From NCBI GenBank assembly GCA_002392745.1, contig DGHR01000007.1, positions 1-64,000 on the forward strand: DNA of 64,000 nt, given 5' to 3'. Source of the stretch: Bacteroidales bacterium UBA3843. GTDB lineage: Bacteria > Bacteroidota > Bacteroidia > Bacteroidales > Paludibacteraceae. Below are positions 51,201 through 58,997 of the stretch, one piece after another (position 1 is the first letter of the stretch; every line of letters starts with the position of its first letter). Position numbers and translations under genes: made by a program. The notes beneath the pieces are model-generated. The model was given only the letters and a program-made list of their open reading frames with translations. It ran no database searches and was not told the origin of the DNA.

Positions 51201-51834
51201 AAATATCATTCGGCAGTGTATACTTCCACAAGTTAGCAGTACCAGTTACTTTTTCCATGTCTGCATAACGATTAAACCAAGATGTACCATATTTAAATCT
51301 TGGAAGAACCCATTGAGTAACGGTATTATCAAAATAAATCGTTTGACCGCTTGTCCCTTTGTATGCTGGACTTGTTACTTGCCAGTTAAGTTTTGAACCG
51401 GTTTTAGTTCCATCGTAAGTAAATAAAATGATTCCACTAATGTTTCTTGTTATATCAGTAGTCTGAGCGGTCCAACTATCATCTTTGCGGAAAATTAAAC
51501 CACTATAGCCATTCCAGTTTGAACTATATGTCTTGTAGAACTGCGTTGTAGTTCCAATTCGAGTTAACGCGTCAGCTGTGTTATAGTCAGATTTATATAT
51601 ATATAATTGAGCTGTAGTCCAACTTTCTTTTCCAGCATCCCAAATAACAGTAGTTCCTGCCGATATATCATATCCCCAGGCATTTCCTATGCCGAGGGTG
51701 AGGATGAGGGCGAGGAGTAAAACTACGCGGCGAACCGGAGAATGTTTGTATCCCGATAAAACTACGTAAAAACTACGATAAGAGTCCGATAAAACCCCGT
51801 TCACAATTTTATTGTTGTTGTCAAAAGTTTTCAT
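45286..51834 (-). CDS. Giant exported protein (2182 residues) with InlB-type and starch-binding-like modules
   Basis: An unusually long N-terminus (35 residues) precedes the signal-peptide core (VVLLLALILTLGIGNAWG). Modules visible: an N-terminal CBM-like segment at 58-130 (VIWDAGKESWTTAQLYIYKS); beta domains with GYTFSSWTVGNG and AGYKWKGWYSNANGSG (InlB-type); GAFDSWGSG near 441, CBM20/48-like; a CBM26-like segment at about 1021-1095 (LIYFKKPADWTGAKVYYYN); and the tail KVLINGILYIVRDGQLY, which resembles the protein at 1-404. Surface exposure and glucan binding are inference. It is the last gene of the four-gene exported operon. Confidence 0.8.
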   Translation of the reverse strand: MKTFDNNNKIVNGVLSDSYRSFYVVLSGYKHSPVRRVVLLLALILTLGIGNAWGYDISAGTTVIWDAGKESWTTAQLYIYKSDYNTADALTRIGTTTQFYKTYSSNWNGYSGLIFRKDDSWTAQTTDITRNISGIILFTYDGTKTGSKLNWQVTSPAYKGTSGQTIYFDNTVTQWVLPRFKYGTSWFNRYADMEKVTGTANLWKYTLPNDIYYGKYKIANEYGWTDYNSIESDNCSKYTALQSSAISASKTLIPSTNGAPCTTTSLTGYTRSVTITAPSNGSIAVTYTDVDGSAKSKTSGSFNVAQTCIITVTATPNSGYSLKSLTVGGTAFTSGDTYIVRGATTIAATFQAETTHNVTVAYTCSTTGATVKTGGITAVGENTPSTFIAGTPDGYTFSSWTVGNGLNITSGSATSNSISVTTKSSGTYTLTANYTEDLTSNCTLKGAFDSWGSGIAMTKKSGHSTEDWVYANVSLIGSTTKTPIKIVDDGDWYGKESTNVTKTLGSLTKSVTGLTSGGADEKNIYIEHLVSGTYEIGYNMSTQELKVTWPDVNQIQITNSTAGVATGYYDWTSTSGTTSSKAFTTTAAGRISAKIIFHSDFYACNTTSDMSITNHENWRVYDTNNGANICNVWAPVAGTYTFKFNSNYSGNTVLSVDFPDMYTITYGAGTINGSNSAISVSPSFTSGAYVLKSTAVTFSKGTTKAGYKWKGWYSNANGSGTLYSSTNGNWTSAANSRTANISVYACYDYATYTATLSTTGIEGYGSGAPANQTVTYNSAMPAITPPTAANGYAFMGYWDAANGTGTQYYTSTGASARKWNKTSSATLYAYFKKAEITAITLSEDVHEPVAAGGEDVFVTAEPTIAPNPVGTVTVCWELQYSSNGNPVGVEIVSAEEVGHPNKVKFAINGLATGSYKLHAILRLGSGCSGTELGTFDKTFRIASDYTVTVKYMCDGEEIYSSTKEVASPLTAATITAPTSNINYTFVEWLLGDGITLTSGTATSTTISFKASYDATIRAIYRPRGLIYFKKPADWTGAKVYYYNLGSADKWKESDGDWKKRGLYTKDISYGAQEMTRIGSTDIYYYDYEATATTADDPGLYIAFADKAQDGYEPMHDCKASWPIQYTRSFNAGTPLFVPSNYKNSNVYNEVSYYNRGYWTKYTEGTGYTLKIYNQKGGGRTELKSIPFTAEGHTLPYKVTVELEGGQTYGFKFVRDNNIWYREETDKTITYTTRATGGKFIWDNSDANACGITTTATGYYTFTLSIDNSDDGKLQITVDYPVTSGDYRLIYKDDVHNKWHPSDNIAKRYNAKDTVSFFVRKDKHPVLKIQKATVASGGAVTWSDYSATNLLATIPDVISSQTDTMVFNFNLVMNGSGAISLENVTTYTGNFYIRTNAVQNKWDNYKAADHLMTYSAFSESKENSFGVKFSHYHCQWCPRGTNIKFTIANDYSPCISDTLTTDATFNNTDASGTLKTEAGVSDATADKYSANIRFMWNRHSNEIGRAYVASATNITKRFLVLVSGDNKLKKQDGTDIAATANLEANAVLLQDDQNWIYETYIKAVPTARVKLYACYTTTDPTSATTQYFRGKNGAFSNENTIQILGGSGSTAYLMRVIYDFKTNRLVTAWVPDGTNISSDLGIEADVMVIRDHQNPAEAITFSGSSGKLSSVKTVYGVMRFNRWTLNNRYRSKGSETVTDYDKDHSNTTAAISEHHAPLPADRQKSSFERNNYFISFPFDVRLSEVFGFGTYGTHWIISEYKGKRRAERGYFIDNCINEDCTNWDYVIPDLGYDINSYVLEKNKGYLLSLDLDLMQYDDTTHFWLNQIQQVELFFPSSVPMETITSTNVTMPALGSEYECKINYDTPKGSNPEGDRRVKDSYWRCIGVPSYASYGTVLKNESNNDIQWQANYSWEANPNTMPFLYEWNTTDNTLTPQSTKTFTFKPMHAYLVQCKNEIHWTAVNATPASIVARQRQEPQNDYTWTLLLENGDDKSETFIRLTDDEQVTDTFDFGQDMYKEFRDGFLLDENGDPIWDNNIYNYKQGTLHSDLYSLIGTERVAANSLPLNSETTTIVPLGVRAKTAGEYSISLPDGSDGVGVTLVDSETGTRTNLSAGLFYTLDLPAGQTENRLYLEISPVKHTATGIGETDSEPVRNAIRKVLINGILYIVRDGQLYTVTGARVE
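51728..51800. repeat. AGTTTTATCGG/ACGTAGTTTT units in the first codons of the giant gene
   Basis: Units such as gataaaacta, cgtaaaaacta and cgataagagtc repeat over about 70 bases and encode the long region in front of the signal peptide (LSDSYRSFYVVLSGYKHS). Confidence 0.7.
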
Positions 51835-51878
51835 ATCGTTGTGGTATTTTTTTAATCAGTGAGTTTGTATCTTTTATA

Positions 51879-52241
51879 TCAATGAGTTTGCGTTCTTTTC
51901 TTCCGTGCAATCCATCCTGCAAACACTGCTGCGAAGGCGAGCAGGATGAACGGTTCGCCCACAGGGGAAGTCTTGCCGATGTTGCCATCGGGACGCGGAC
52001 CGAAGCCATTGCGTTTGCCACTCACACGGTTCGGACCATTCGGATTGCCCTCGGCATCACATTCCGACGGGGAGGCCTCGCAAAACGGTTGATAGATGGT
52101 AGAAGAGTATGCCGCGCCTGTGTTCATGGGAGCTACGCTTTGGAAAGTCATAGCCGGCGGAGCCGTTTGCGGTTCGAGGGGCGTAGCGTACGCGCACGAT
52201 AACCCGACCAGCAGAAGGATTGGTATAAATGTGTGTTTCAT
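51879..52241 (-). CDS. Small exported protein with a PVGEP C-terminal membrane tag
   Basis: 120 residues: signal peptide 1-19 (FIPILLLVGLSCAYA), a low-complexity middle with two cysteines (FCEASPSECDAEG), then PVGEP at about 91-95, a single helix (FILLAFAAVFAGWIA) and a basic end (RKKRTQTH). This layout is like sortase or exosortase sorting signals. The neighbouring protein has the same PxGEP plus helix. Not a recognised family. Confidence 0.75.
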   Translation of the reverse strand: MKHTFIPILLLVGLSCAYATPLEPQTAPPAMTFQSVAPMNTGAAYSSTIYQPFCEASPSECDAEGNPNGPNRVSGKRNGFGPRPDGNIGKTSPVGEPFILLAFAAVFAGWIARKKRTQTH

Positions 52242-52266
52242 GGTTCTTTACAAAAAGCGTACAAAG

Positions 52267-52977
52267 TTACAAAAAAGATTTCAAACCCGCAAGAGCTTTT
52301 TTGAGTTTATATGACTTTTTTATAAATTTTGCCCCATAAAGTAGGGAAAAATACAACATTGCGGCGATTAACATAGGCATAACCGGTTCTCCCAGAGGGA
52401 GCGGGATATCGGGGTTTTGCGGGTTCCCGCCTCCTGTACCCGGCGGCGCTTTGCGAGGGCCGGTCAGAGTGGAGTAGAGCGCCGTAGCTTCGGTAGCTCC
52501 GACGGCGGTGACGGAAGCGGAGTGGGAGACATCGGCTAAACGGTTAGCAACTGTTGCTCCGCTGCCGGAAGCGACGGGAGCGGTCTTGCACGTCTCGTGT
52601 ATCGGCGCAGTCACCGAGTGTATCTGCGGTTGCGGCAAGCGGTTTTCCGTTGGCGCGAAAGGCTGAATATGCCGTCCGTCCAGCAACAGGTTGGAGTTTT
52701 GGACAGCCGGCGGCAGTTCGACTGCACGCGGCGCAGGCCGCGCGGCTTGCTTCTGCGACGCCTTGGCGGGTGTATGTTTCTGTTGGAACACAGCAGTCCG
52801 TTCCTTGGAGTGGATTGCCCGGAGAAACTCCATCAGTTGGGAAGTCTCCTGCGGTTTATGATAGCGGCTGACTGTTTTTCCTCCGGCTTGCATCACCATA
52901 CAGCACCACAGCGCCGGCAGCAACGCCGTAAGCCGCAGGGAAATATAGAGAGGATGTGTTTTCATGTGTCGGAACAT
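52267..52977 (-). CDS. Exported Pro/Ala/Thr-rich protein with a PLGEP C-terminal membrane tag
   Basis: A 236-residue protein (or 232 from the ATG at 52965): N-terminal signal (LTALLPALWCCMVMQAGG), long low-complexity segment (residues 60-190) and a C-terminus PLPLGEPVMPMLIAAMLYFS followed by a basic end (KFIKKSYKLKKALAG). The tag matches the previous gene's PVGEP-helix-basic layout. The start overlaps the stop of the next gene upstream (TAATG), so it is translationally coupled to the 1016-residue protein. Confidence 0.75.
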   Translation of the reverse strand: MFRHMKTHPLYISLRLTALLPALWCCMVMQAGGKTVSRYHKPQETSQLMEFLRAIHSKERTAVFQQKHTPAKASQKQAARPAPRAVELPPAVQNSNLLLDGRHIQPFAPTENRLPQPQIHSVTAPIHETCKTAPVASGSGATVANRLADVSHSASVTAVGATEATALYSTLTGPRKAPPGTGGGNPQNPDIPLPLGEPVMPMLIAAMLYFSLLYGAKFIKKSYKLKKALAGLKSFL

Positions 52978-55900
52978 TAGAGAGCCAGTTTATAGAAACC
53001 TATTTCCGTGGAGACGATATAAATACCGGGCGTGAGAGCAAAAGCGGCTTCGGTGTTTGCCGTGAGTGCCGCTTTGGTAATGAGTGTTCCGTCCACGGTA
53101 TAGATAGCTACCGGCGTGTCGGCTGTAGCCTCCAGATAGAGCAAAGCTCCGTCGTATCGGCATGCCAGCGAATGGTCGTCCGCAGTGGATGGCAGTCCGG
53201 TGGCAATCTCGGCGCTTTGGTCGTTCGTGGCTCCCATACGGACATAGCGGGCAGTGGTAGTCGGGTCGGCTACTACGTAGCATTCGAAGGGGTAGAGGGT
53301 GTTGCCACCGCTCTTCTCAAACCAAAGTCCGTCGTAGGAAATCATATACGCCTGTCCGAGGTTTTGCGGCCACATCGTGGTGTTTCCGAAATAGCGGAAG
53401 CCGTTGGCGGAACCGCTCTTCGTCCAACTCGTCTTGTCGGCAACCGTCTGGTATCCCTTGCCGTAGAACATGACATACTTGTCGTCGTAATAGCCTCCGA
53501 CATCCGGCATCATCATGATATACGGCACGTCTTTTTGCGGTCGTTCGACTCCCGTCGGCACGTTGGACCAGTTGGGTTTGAAGCCGTCTCTGTCCACCGC
53601 TTCTCCGAAAGTGCGGAGCCAATATCCGGCGCTCTCGTCGGCGTGTTGCGGTCCGAGGTCGTATTCCATGCCGTCGTCCGGGTCATAGACGCGCACGGCT
53701 GAACATTCGAAAGGCAGGATGAGTGTCTCCCACGCCCCCGGATGGAACTTGCGGCGGTAGATAATAGGCTGCGGAATGTGTCCTCCGGCAAACGAGGTGA
53801 GGGCCGAAGCGTCGGGTGCGTCGTCGTGGTGGTAAATCTCGAAATAATACGGTGCACACCCCTGACGGATGTAGTAATACATGGGGTCGGTTACCGAGAA
53901 TTTGCCGGCATAAGGGAACTTAACGGACCAACGGATACATGCGCCCATCGTGAAATCCGCTACCAAATCATTCGTGGGATAGTTCTCGGCTTTATCGCCC
54001 TGGTTGATAGTCAGGGTGTAGTATTTATTTCCGTTCGCGTCTTGTCGTCCATCTTCGACCATCGTTTTTTCCAGAATTATTCCCGTCATACTCTCTTCGG
54101 CGAAGAGTTGGAAGACAGGCGCCACCGAACCGGTGCGTTTTTTCCAGTCGTTGGATTTGGCGGTGACCACCAGTTGGGTTGCCGTGGGCGTGTAGATGCT
54201 TACTTCGTACCCCATCTGGAAGGCTGAAGCCCCCGGATAGTCGGGCGGGAGTACACCTGCAGGCGGAGCACCCACTTTCTCGCAGAGGTTGTCGTCCGCG
54301 TTTTTCCAATCCCAGCTCCATGTGAGCAAGTCGAAAGTGAGGACGGCGTTGGAGTAGTCCTTGTCAAAGGTCAGGTCGTAGTCGGTGATATAATCCCACT
54401 TGTCATAAGTGCCGGTAGAGTTGTCGTCGCACATGTAATGATGGCGCACCACTATGCGGTATTTCTGACCTTTGGTCATGGCTCCTTTCCATCGCGCGGA
54501 GATGGCGTTCTCCCATGTCATCTTGCGTGCGTTGGTCAGGTTCCATACGCTGCCGTCGTTCACCGCCGGACCGACGATATAAACCTCGTCGAGCGAGGAG
54601 ATGTGTTTATCCACTGCTTTAGCAGTGAAGACCGCCACATCGGCACCCTCGGCGCTGTAGATATTGCAGACGGGATCCCATGTGCCGCTTTTGGTCAGTT
54701 TGTATTTGGCGCCGGCGGGTATATTGTCCTTGATGAGGATATAACGGTCGTGGTCGGCGTTGTGGAATTGGAACCGCCAATCCTCGTTCGCGGCGTCCCA
54801 ACTGTTGAACGTTCCGCTCAGGTAGAGGCCGTCGCCGTCGTCGCATGTCGTCTTGAACGATATCACCTCATCGTTGGTCGATAGGTTGCCGTCGTTGTCG
54901 ATGGCGCGGATGGTCAGGGTGTAGTCGCTGCAAGGAATCAGGTTGATGATGTCGAAATAGCCGTGGATATTCTCGAAGAACGTGATTTGGTAGAAGCGGT
55001 AGGTCTCGCCCATCGGCGTCTCCAGTTCGCAGTAGTACACCATCTCGTCGAACGGCGTGTTGTCGTCAATCGCTCCGACCTGAATCTCGGCCTTTCGAGC
55101 ATAGATAGCTTCGGCTTTGCCGTAGGTCATGACGGGCGTACCGGTCGAAGAGACGCACGCGGCCGTCACAGCCGCTTCGTCGGCATACCATTGTTGCATC
55201 TCGTAGTTGAAATAGCCGTCGGGCGTCACCGTCAGGTTGCGCGTCTTGGGTTTGCCGCTGCCGGCAGAGAAAATGCAGTTGGCGAAACTGCCGGAGAGGT
55301 GGTATTTGTACACGGGATAGCCGCAGAGTGTCGTGCCCGTGTTGGTCATCGCAACGCCCGGGTAGGCGCCGTTGTTCGAACTGCCGCTCCATGCATAGCA
55401 ATAGACATTTTCCCATCCCTCGGTGTTGACAAAATAGACGTCGGAAGGAACGCTGAATGTGATAGAATAAGTGCCTGTGCTGTTGTTATTGTACCAGAAG
55501 TTGTCGTAGCAATCGCCGGATGTGTTTGCACTTCCGGTCAGTTTGGCGTAAATCTTGATGGTATAATTGCCGGCACCGGTAGTTTTTGAGTAAAAATCAA
55601 TTGCTGTATTGGAAGTCATCGTGTTGTTACTTCCTCCGCTCCAACTTCCCCACGTAGAGGGACTGTAACTACCTTGGTCAATCTTTGTTGTTCCCTTGTA
55701 TAATTCCCACCATATGGTAGAAGAACAGATGTTTCCGGAGCCGCTTGTGCGCCAGAATTTGACGGTTGTTTTAGTCAACTTCAAGGTTGAATTGACCGCA
55801 CCTAAGTCTCCGCCGGAAGCAATACCGCTATAGTTGATAGTGGTAGTGGGTGCCGTGGCATCCTTTGTCCAATTGAAAATAAGGCCTCCGTCTTTCCACC

Positions 55901-56027
55901 AACCGGCATTCGTTCCCTGCTGATTATAGTCGCCGGCAACACTGCTATTTATTCCTGTGAGAAGGAAAAAAATACAAGCAAAATTAAAACGAAGAAAATA
56001 TGATAATTGTGCAATGGTCTTCTTCAT
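52977..56027 (-). CDS. Large exported protein with CBM26-like starch-binding domain and CTD
   Basis: 1016 residues from the ATG at 56027 (KKTIAQLSYFLRFNFACIFF signal). Residues about 196-270 match the starch-binding module family CBM26: VYFVNTEGWENVYCYAWSG, then YPGVAMTNTG and VYKYHLSG. About 295-400 are Fn3-like and about 405-470 are glycogen-binding-like (YLSGTFNSWDAANEDWRFQF). The C-terminus (VAIYTVDGTLITKAALTAN ... GIYIV) resembles a type IX secretion CTD. First gene of the operon, transcribed from 56071-56101, and adjacent to glgP. A role in external starch binding is inference. Confidence 0.82.
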   Translation of the reverse strand: MKKTIAQLSYFLRFNFACIFFLLTGINSSVAGDYNQQGTNAGWWKDGGLIFNWTKDATAPTTTINYSGIASGGDLGAVNSTLKLTKTTVKFWRTSGSGNICSSTIWWELYKGTTKIDQGSYSPSTWGSWSGGSNNTMTSNTAIDFYSKTTGAGNYTIKIYAKLTGSANTSGDCYDNFWYNNNSTGTYSITFSVPSDVYFVNTEGWENVYCYAWSGSSNNGAYPGVAMTNTGTTLCGYPVYKYHLSGSFANCIFSAGSGKPKTRNLTVTPDGYFNYEMQQWYADEAAVTAACVSSTGTPVMTYGKAEAIYARKAEIQVGAIDDNTPFDEMVYYCELETPMGETYRFYQITFFENIHGYFDIINLIPCSDYTLTIRAIDNDGNLSTNDEVISFKTTCDDGDGLYLSGTFNSWDAANEDWRFQFHNADHDRYILIKDNIPAGAKYKLTKSGTWDPVCNIYSAEGADVAVFTAKAVDKHISSLDEVYIVGPAVNDGSVWNLTNARKMTWENAISARWKGAMTKGQKYRIVVRHHYMCDDNSTGTYDKWDYITDYDLTFDKDYSNAVLTFDLLTWSWDWKNADDNLCEKVGAPPAGVLPPDYPGASAFQMGYEVSIYTPTATQLVVTAKSNDWKKRTGSVAPVFQLFAEESMTGIILEKTMVEDGRQDANGNKYYTLTINQGDKAENYPTNDLVADFTMGACIRWSVKFPYAGKFSVTDPMYYYIRQGCAPYYFEIYHHDDAPDASALTSFAGGHIPQPIIYRRKFHPGAWETLILPFECSAVRVYDPDDGMEYDLGPQHADESAGYWLRTFGEAVDRDGFKPNWSNVPTGVERPQKDVPYIMMMPDVGGYYDDKYVMFYGKGYQTVADKTSWTKSGSANGFRYFGNTTMWPQNLGQAYMISYDGLWFEKSGGNTLYPFECYVVADPTTTARYVRMGATNDQSAEIATGLPSTADDHSLACRYDGALLYLEATADTPVAIYTVDGTLITKAALTANTEAAFALTPGIYIVSTEIGFYKLAL

Positions 56028-56070
56028 GGTGCGTTTAAGGTGTTTTTTGTTATACAACAAAATATCGGGA

Positions 56071-56101
56071 CAAAGATAAAAAAAAGTTACTAAACACGCA
56101 A
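56071..56101 (-). promoter_or_regulatory. Promoter of the four-gene exported operon
   Basis: Minus strand: -7 TATCTTTG (56071-56078), 20-base spacer of T/A-rich sequence, -33 TTG (56099-56101). The leader to the ATG at 56027 is about 40 bases. Confidence 0.85.
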
Positions 56102-56235
56102 ATTTTTTTTACAAAAAAGTCATATTTTTCTACATTTTTTATCAAAAATACATAAAAATGAGATATTTCATGTTTTGTTCGCGTGTGAAAATATGTGCAT
56201 GGTAATGTTGAAAACGGCAGTTCTATGGACGCAGT

Positions 56236-56267
56236 CAGCGGGACTCCCGTTTCCGGAAATCCCGCTG
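56236..56267 (-). terminator. Hairpin downstream of glgP
   Basis: CAGCGGGA pairs with TCCCGCTG, with a 16-base loop that can itself pair (CCG/CGG). No clear T tract follows on the minus strand, so a terminator function is uncertain. The remainder of 56102-56310 shows no gene. Confidence 0.45.
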
Positions 56268-56310
56268 ATAGGAATATTCTGTTTTGTTCTCCGAAGAGTG
56301 TTTTGCCCGA

Positions 56311-58866
56311 TTAAATCCAGCGAACGTAGCAGAAGTCCATGCGGTGAGGCAGCAACTCGTTCTGCGGATACATACGCAGACCGAACTTCATACCTCCGGC
56401 ATAGTCCAGCTGATAAACAGCCTCGAAGAAGAGGTGGCTGCCTTCGCTCTTGACCAGTTTCAACGGCTCTACTTCGTAGAGTTTGTCGTTGTTGTGGGTC
56501 GATGTGCGGATGGCTACCAATTCAACGCCGATGCCCTTGTCGTTCAAACCGTGGGTGTCCAGTTCTACCTGTATCTGAACCTTGTCGCCTACATTGAGGT
56601 TTTGCAGGTTTTCTGATTTGTAAACCACCTCTATCTCGTCCCAATGCTCTACTATGTTCTCTTTCCAGGCGGCAATCTCCTTGGCGGTCTTGTAGTTGTC
56701 CGCCATGAGCAGTTTGTGACGCTTGGCCAGTTTGAAATAGAACTTGTCGAAATAGTCATCGATCATGCGCTTCATGGTGAAACGCGGAGTGATTTTGGTT
56801 ACCGAGTTCTTGATATACTGAATCCAATCGGGGCTGTAACCCTTGCTGTTCTTGGCGTAATAGAGCGGGATAATCTCGTTCTCCAGCATCGTGTAGATAG
56901 TAGCAGCATCCAGCTGATCCTGGTGAGCCTGGTTCTCGTAGGTGCGTTTCTCGGTCAGCGCCCAGCCTGCGCCCTCTACGTAACCTTCGTACCACCATCC
57001 GTCCTTGACGGAGAAGTTGAGTACGCCGTTCATCTGGGCTTTCTCACCGGATGTCCCGGAAGCCTCCAACGGACGGGTAGGGGTGTTCAACCAGATATCC
57101 ACACCCGATACCAGACGTTTAGCGAGGCGCATATCATAGTTCTCCAGGAAGATGATCTTACCCAGGAACTGCGGCATACGGCTGATCTCGATGATACGTT
57201 TGATCAGACCCTGACCACCGCCATCTGCCGGGTGAGCCTTTCCGGTGAAGAGGAACTGAACCGGATAGTTCGGGTTGTTAACCAACTTATCCAGACGCTC
57301 CAGATCGGTGAAGAGCAGGTGGGCACGTTTGTACGTAGCGAAACGGCGGCCGAAACCGATGATCAGGTTGTTCGGGTTCATCTCGTTCAGCGCGCGGACG
57401 ATACGAGCCGGATCACCCTGAGTCTTCATCCAGTCCTCACGGAATTTCTCCTTGATATAGTCCATCATCTTGCGCTTCAAGCTCATGCGGGTGTTCCATA
57501 TTACCTCGTCGGGAATGTCGTTGTACGGCTTCCACATCTCGAGGTTCGATTGGTCGCTCATCCAGCCTTTCGGCAGGTATTTCTGGTAAATATCTTTCCA
57601 TTCATGAGCTGCCCAAGTAGGCATATGTACACCGTTGGTCACATAGTCCACGTGCAACTCCTCGGGGAAATAACCCGGCCATACGGGGCTGAACATCTTC
57701 TTCGAAACCTCGCCGTGGAGCCAGCTCACACCGTTGGCCTCCTGGCAGGTGTTCAGCGCGAACACACTCATGGAGAACTTCTCGGTGTTGTCGTCCGGAT
57801 TGACGCGGCCCATACCAATCAGGTCGTGCCACTCGATTCCCAGTTTGCCGGCATATTCGTTCATGTATTTATAGAACAAGCCTTCCTCGAAATAGTCGTG
57901 ACCTGCAGGCACCGGAGTGTGGCAGGTGTAGAGACCGCTGGCGCGGACTACTTCTTTGGCCTGGTTGAAGGTCAAGCCTTCTTCCTGTACCAAATCCACG
58001 AGACGCTGCAGACCCATCAGGGCGGCGTGACCCTCGTTGCAGTGGTAAACATCCTTCTTGATACCCAGTTTCTTCAGCGCCAGCATACCGCCGATACCTA
58101 ACAGGATTTCCTGTTTGATACGGTTCTCCCAGTCGCCGCCGTAGAGTTGGTGGGTAATCTGACGGTCCCACTCGCTGTTCAGTTCGTTGTCGGTATCCAG
58201 CAGGTACAGGTCCATGCGGCCTACAGCTACACGCCAGAGGTACGCCTTCACGGTGCGGCCCGGGTAAGGCACCTCGACCACCATGTTCGAACCGTCTTTC
58301 TCCTTCATCTGCGTGATAGGCAGGTTGCTGAAGTTCTGTGCCTCATAGTTGGCTATCTGCTGACCCTCAGGACTCAGAGTCTGGGTGAAATAACCGTAGC
58401 GGTAGAGGAAACCGATAGCCGTCATGTCCACGTTGCAATCCGAAGCCTCTTTGATATAGTCGCCGGCCAGAATACCCAGACCGCCCGAATAAATTTTCAG
58501 CACGTGAGTCAGACCGTACTCCATCGAGAAATACGCGATGGTCGGTTTCTTCTTATCCTTCGGAGCATCCATGTAAGCGCGGAACTCGTCATATACATCG
58601 TTCAGACGCTTCATGAATTTCTCGTCCTTCGACAGCTCTACCATGCGGTCGTAGCTGATGATATTCAGCAGCACGATAGGATTGGAGTTGGCGCGATGCC
58701 ATGCGTCGTTGTCAATGTAACGGAACAGGTCTTTTGCACCCGCATTCCACGTCCACCAGAGGTTGTACGCGATCTCCTGCAGTTTGCTCAAGTCGGCGGG
58801 AAGCGTTGCGTGAATATTGCATTCTTTCCACGCCGGCTGGTTTACATTACTTACTTTGATTAGCAT
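56311..58866 (-). CDS. glgP: Alpha-glucan (glycogen) phosphorylase
   Basis: GT35 enzyme releasing glucose-1-phosphate from glycogen or maltodextrin. The N-terminus has AYNLWWTWNAGAKDLFRYID; IAYFSMEYGLTHVLKIYSGG and LGILAGDYIKEASD are typical of the short alpha-glucan family; the PLP region is RPLEASGTSGEKAQMNGVLN. At 851 residues the length fits. Its promoter overlaps the divergent RNase gene promoter. The neighbouring exported proteins with starch-binding-like modules suggest a polysaccharide theme, but the enzyme itself is cytoplasmic. Confidence 0.95.
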   Translation of the reverse strand: MLIKVSNVNQPAWKECNIHATLPADLSKLQEIAYNLWWTWNAGAKDLFRYIDNDAWHRANSNPIVLLNIISYDRMVELSKDEKFMKRLNDVYDEFRAYMDAPKDKKKPTIAYFSMEYGLTHVLKIYSGGLGILAGDYIKEASDCNVDMTAIGFLYRYGYFTQTLSPEGQQIANYEAQNFSNLPITQMKEKDGSNMVVEVPYPGRTVKAYLWRVAVGRMDLYLLDTDNELNSEWDRQITHQLYGGDWENRIKQEILLGIGGMLALKKLGIKKDVYHCNEGHAALMGLQRLVDLVQEEGLTFNQAKEVVRASGLYTCHTPVPAGHDYFEEGLFYKYMNEYAGKLGIEWHDLIGMGRVNPDDNTEKFSMSVFALNTCQEANGVSWLHGEVSKKMFSPVWPGYFPEELHVDYVTNGVHMPTWAAHEWKDIYQKYLPKGWMSDQSNLEMWKPYNDIPDEVIWNTRMSLKRKMMDYIKEKFREDWMKTQGDPARIVRALNEMNPNNLIIGFGRRFATYKRAHLLFTDLERLDKLVNNPNYPVQFLFTGKAHPADGGGQGLIKRIIEISRMPQFLGKIIFLENYDMRLAKRLVSGVDIWLNTPTRPLEASGTSGEKAQMNGVLNFSVKDGWWYEGYVEGAGWALTEKRTYENQAHQDQLDAATIYTMLENEIIPLYYAKNSKGYSPDWIQYIKNSVTKITPRFTMKRMIDDYFDKFYFKLAKRHKLLMADNYKTAKEIAAWKENIVEHWDEIEVVYKSENLQNLNVGDKVQIQVELDTHGLNDKGIGVELVAIRTSTHNNDKLYEVEPLKLVKSEGSHLFFEAVYQLDYAGGMKFGLRMYPQNELLPHRMDFCYVRWI

Positions 58867-58908
58867 GTTATAGTATAGTTTTTATATGATTATTCACAAA
58901 ACAGGGCG

Positions 58909-58939
58909 CAAAATTACTCAAAATTTTTGAGATATGCAA
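58909..58939 (-). promoter_or_regulatory. glgP promoter
   Basis: Minus strand: -7 TAATTTTG (58909-58916), 20-base spacer, -33 TTG (58937-58939). It interlocks with the plus-strand promoter of the RNase gene. Confidence 0.85.
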
Positions 58940-58956
58940 GATTTTTTGTAATTTTG
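58927..58956 (+). promoter_or_regulatory. Promoter of the RNase R homologue
   Basis: TTG (58927-58929), 19-base spacer, TAATTTTG (58949-58956). The ATG at 58998 is about 40 bases downstream. Confidence 0.8.
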
Positions 58957-58997
58957 CAGACGATTATTAAAAAAATGCCCAATTCAATTAGCAAACA

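Noticed and set aside
56644..58101. 485-codon open frame on the plus strand
   Set aside because: It is the antisense shadow of glgP, which has all family motifs on the minus strand.
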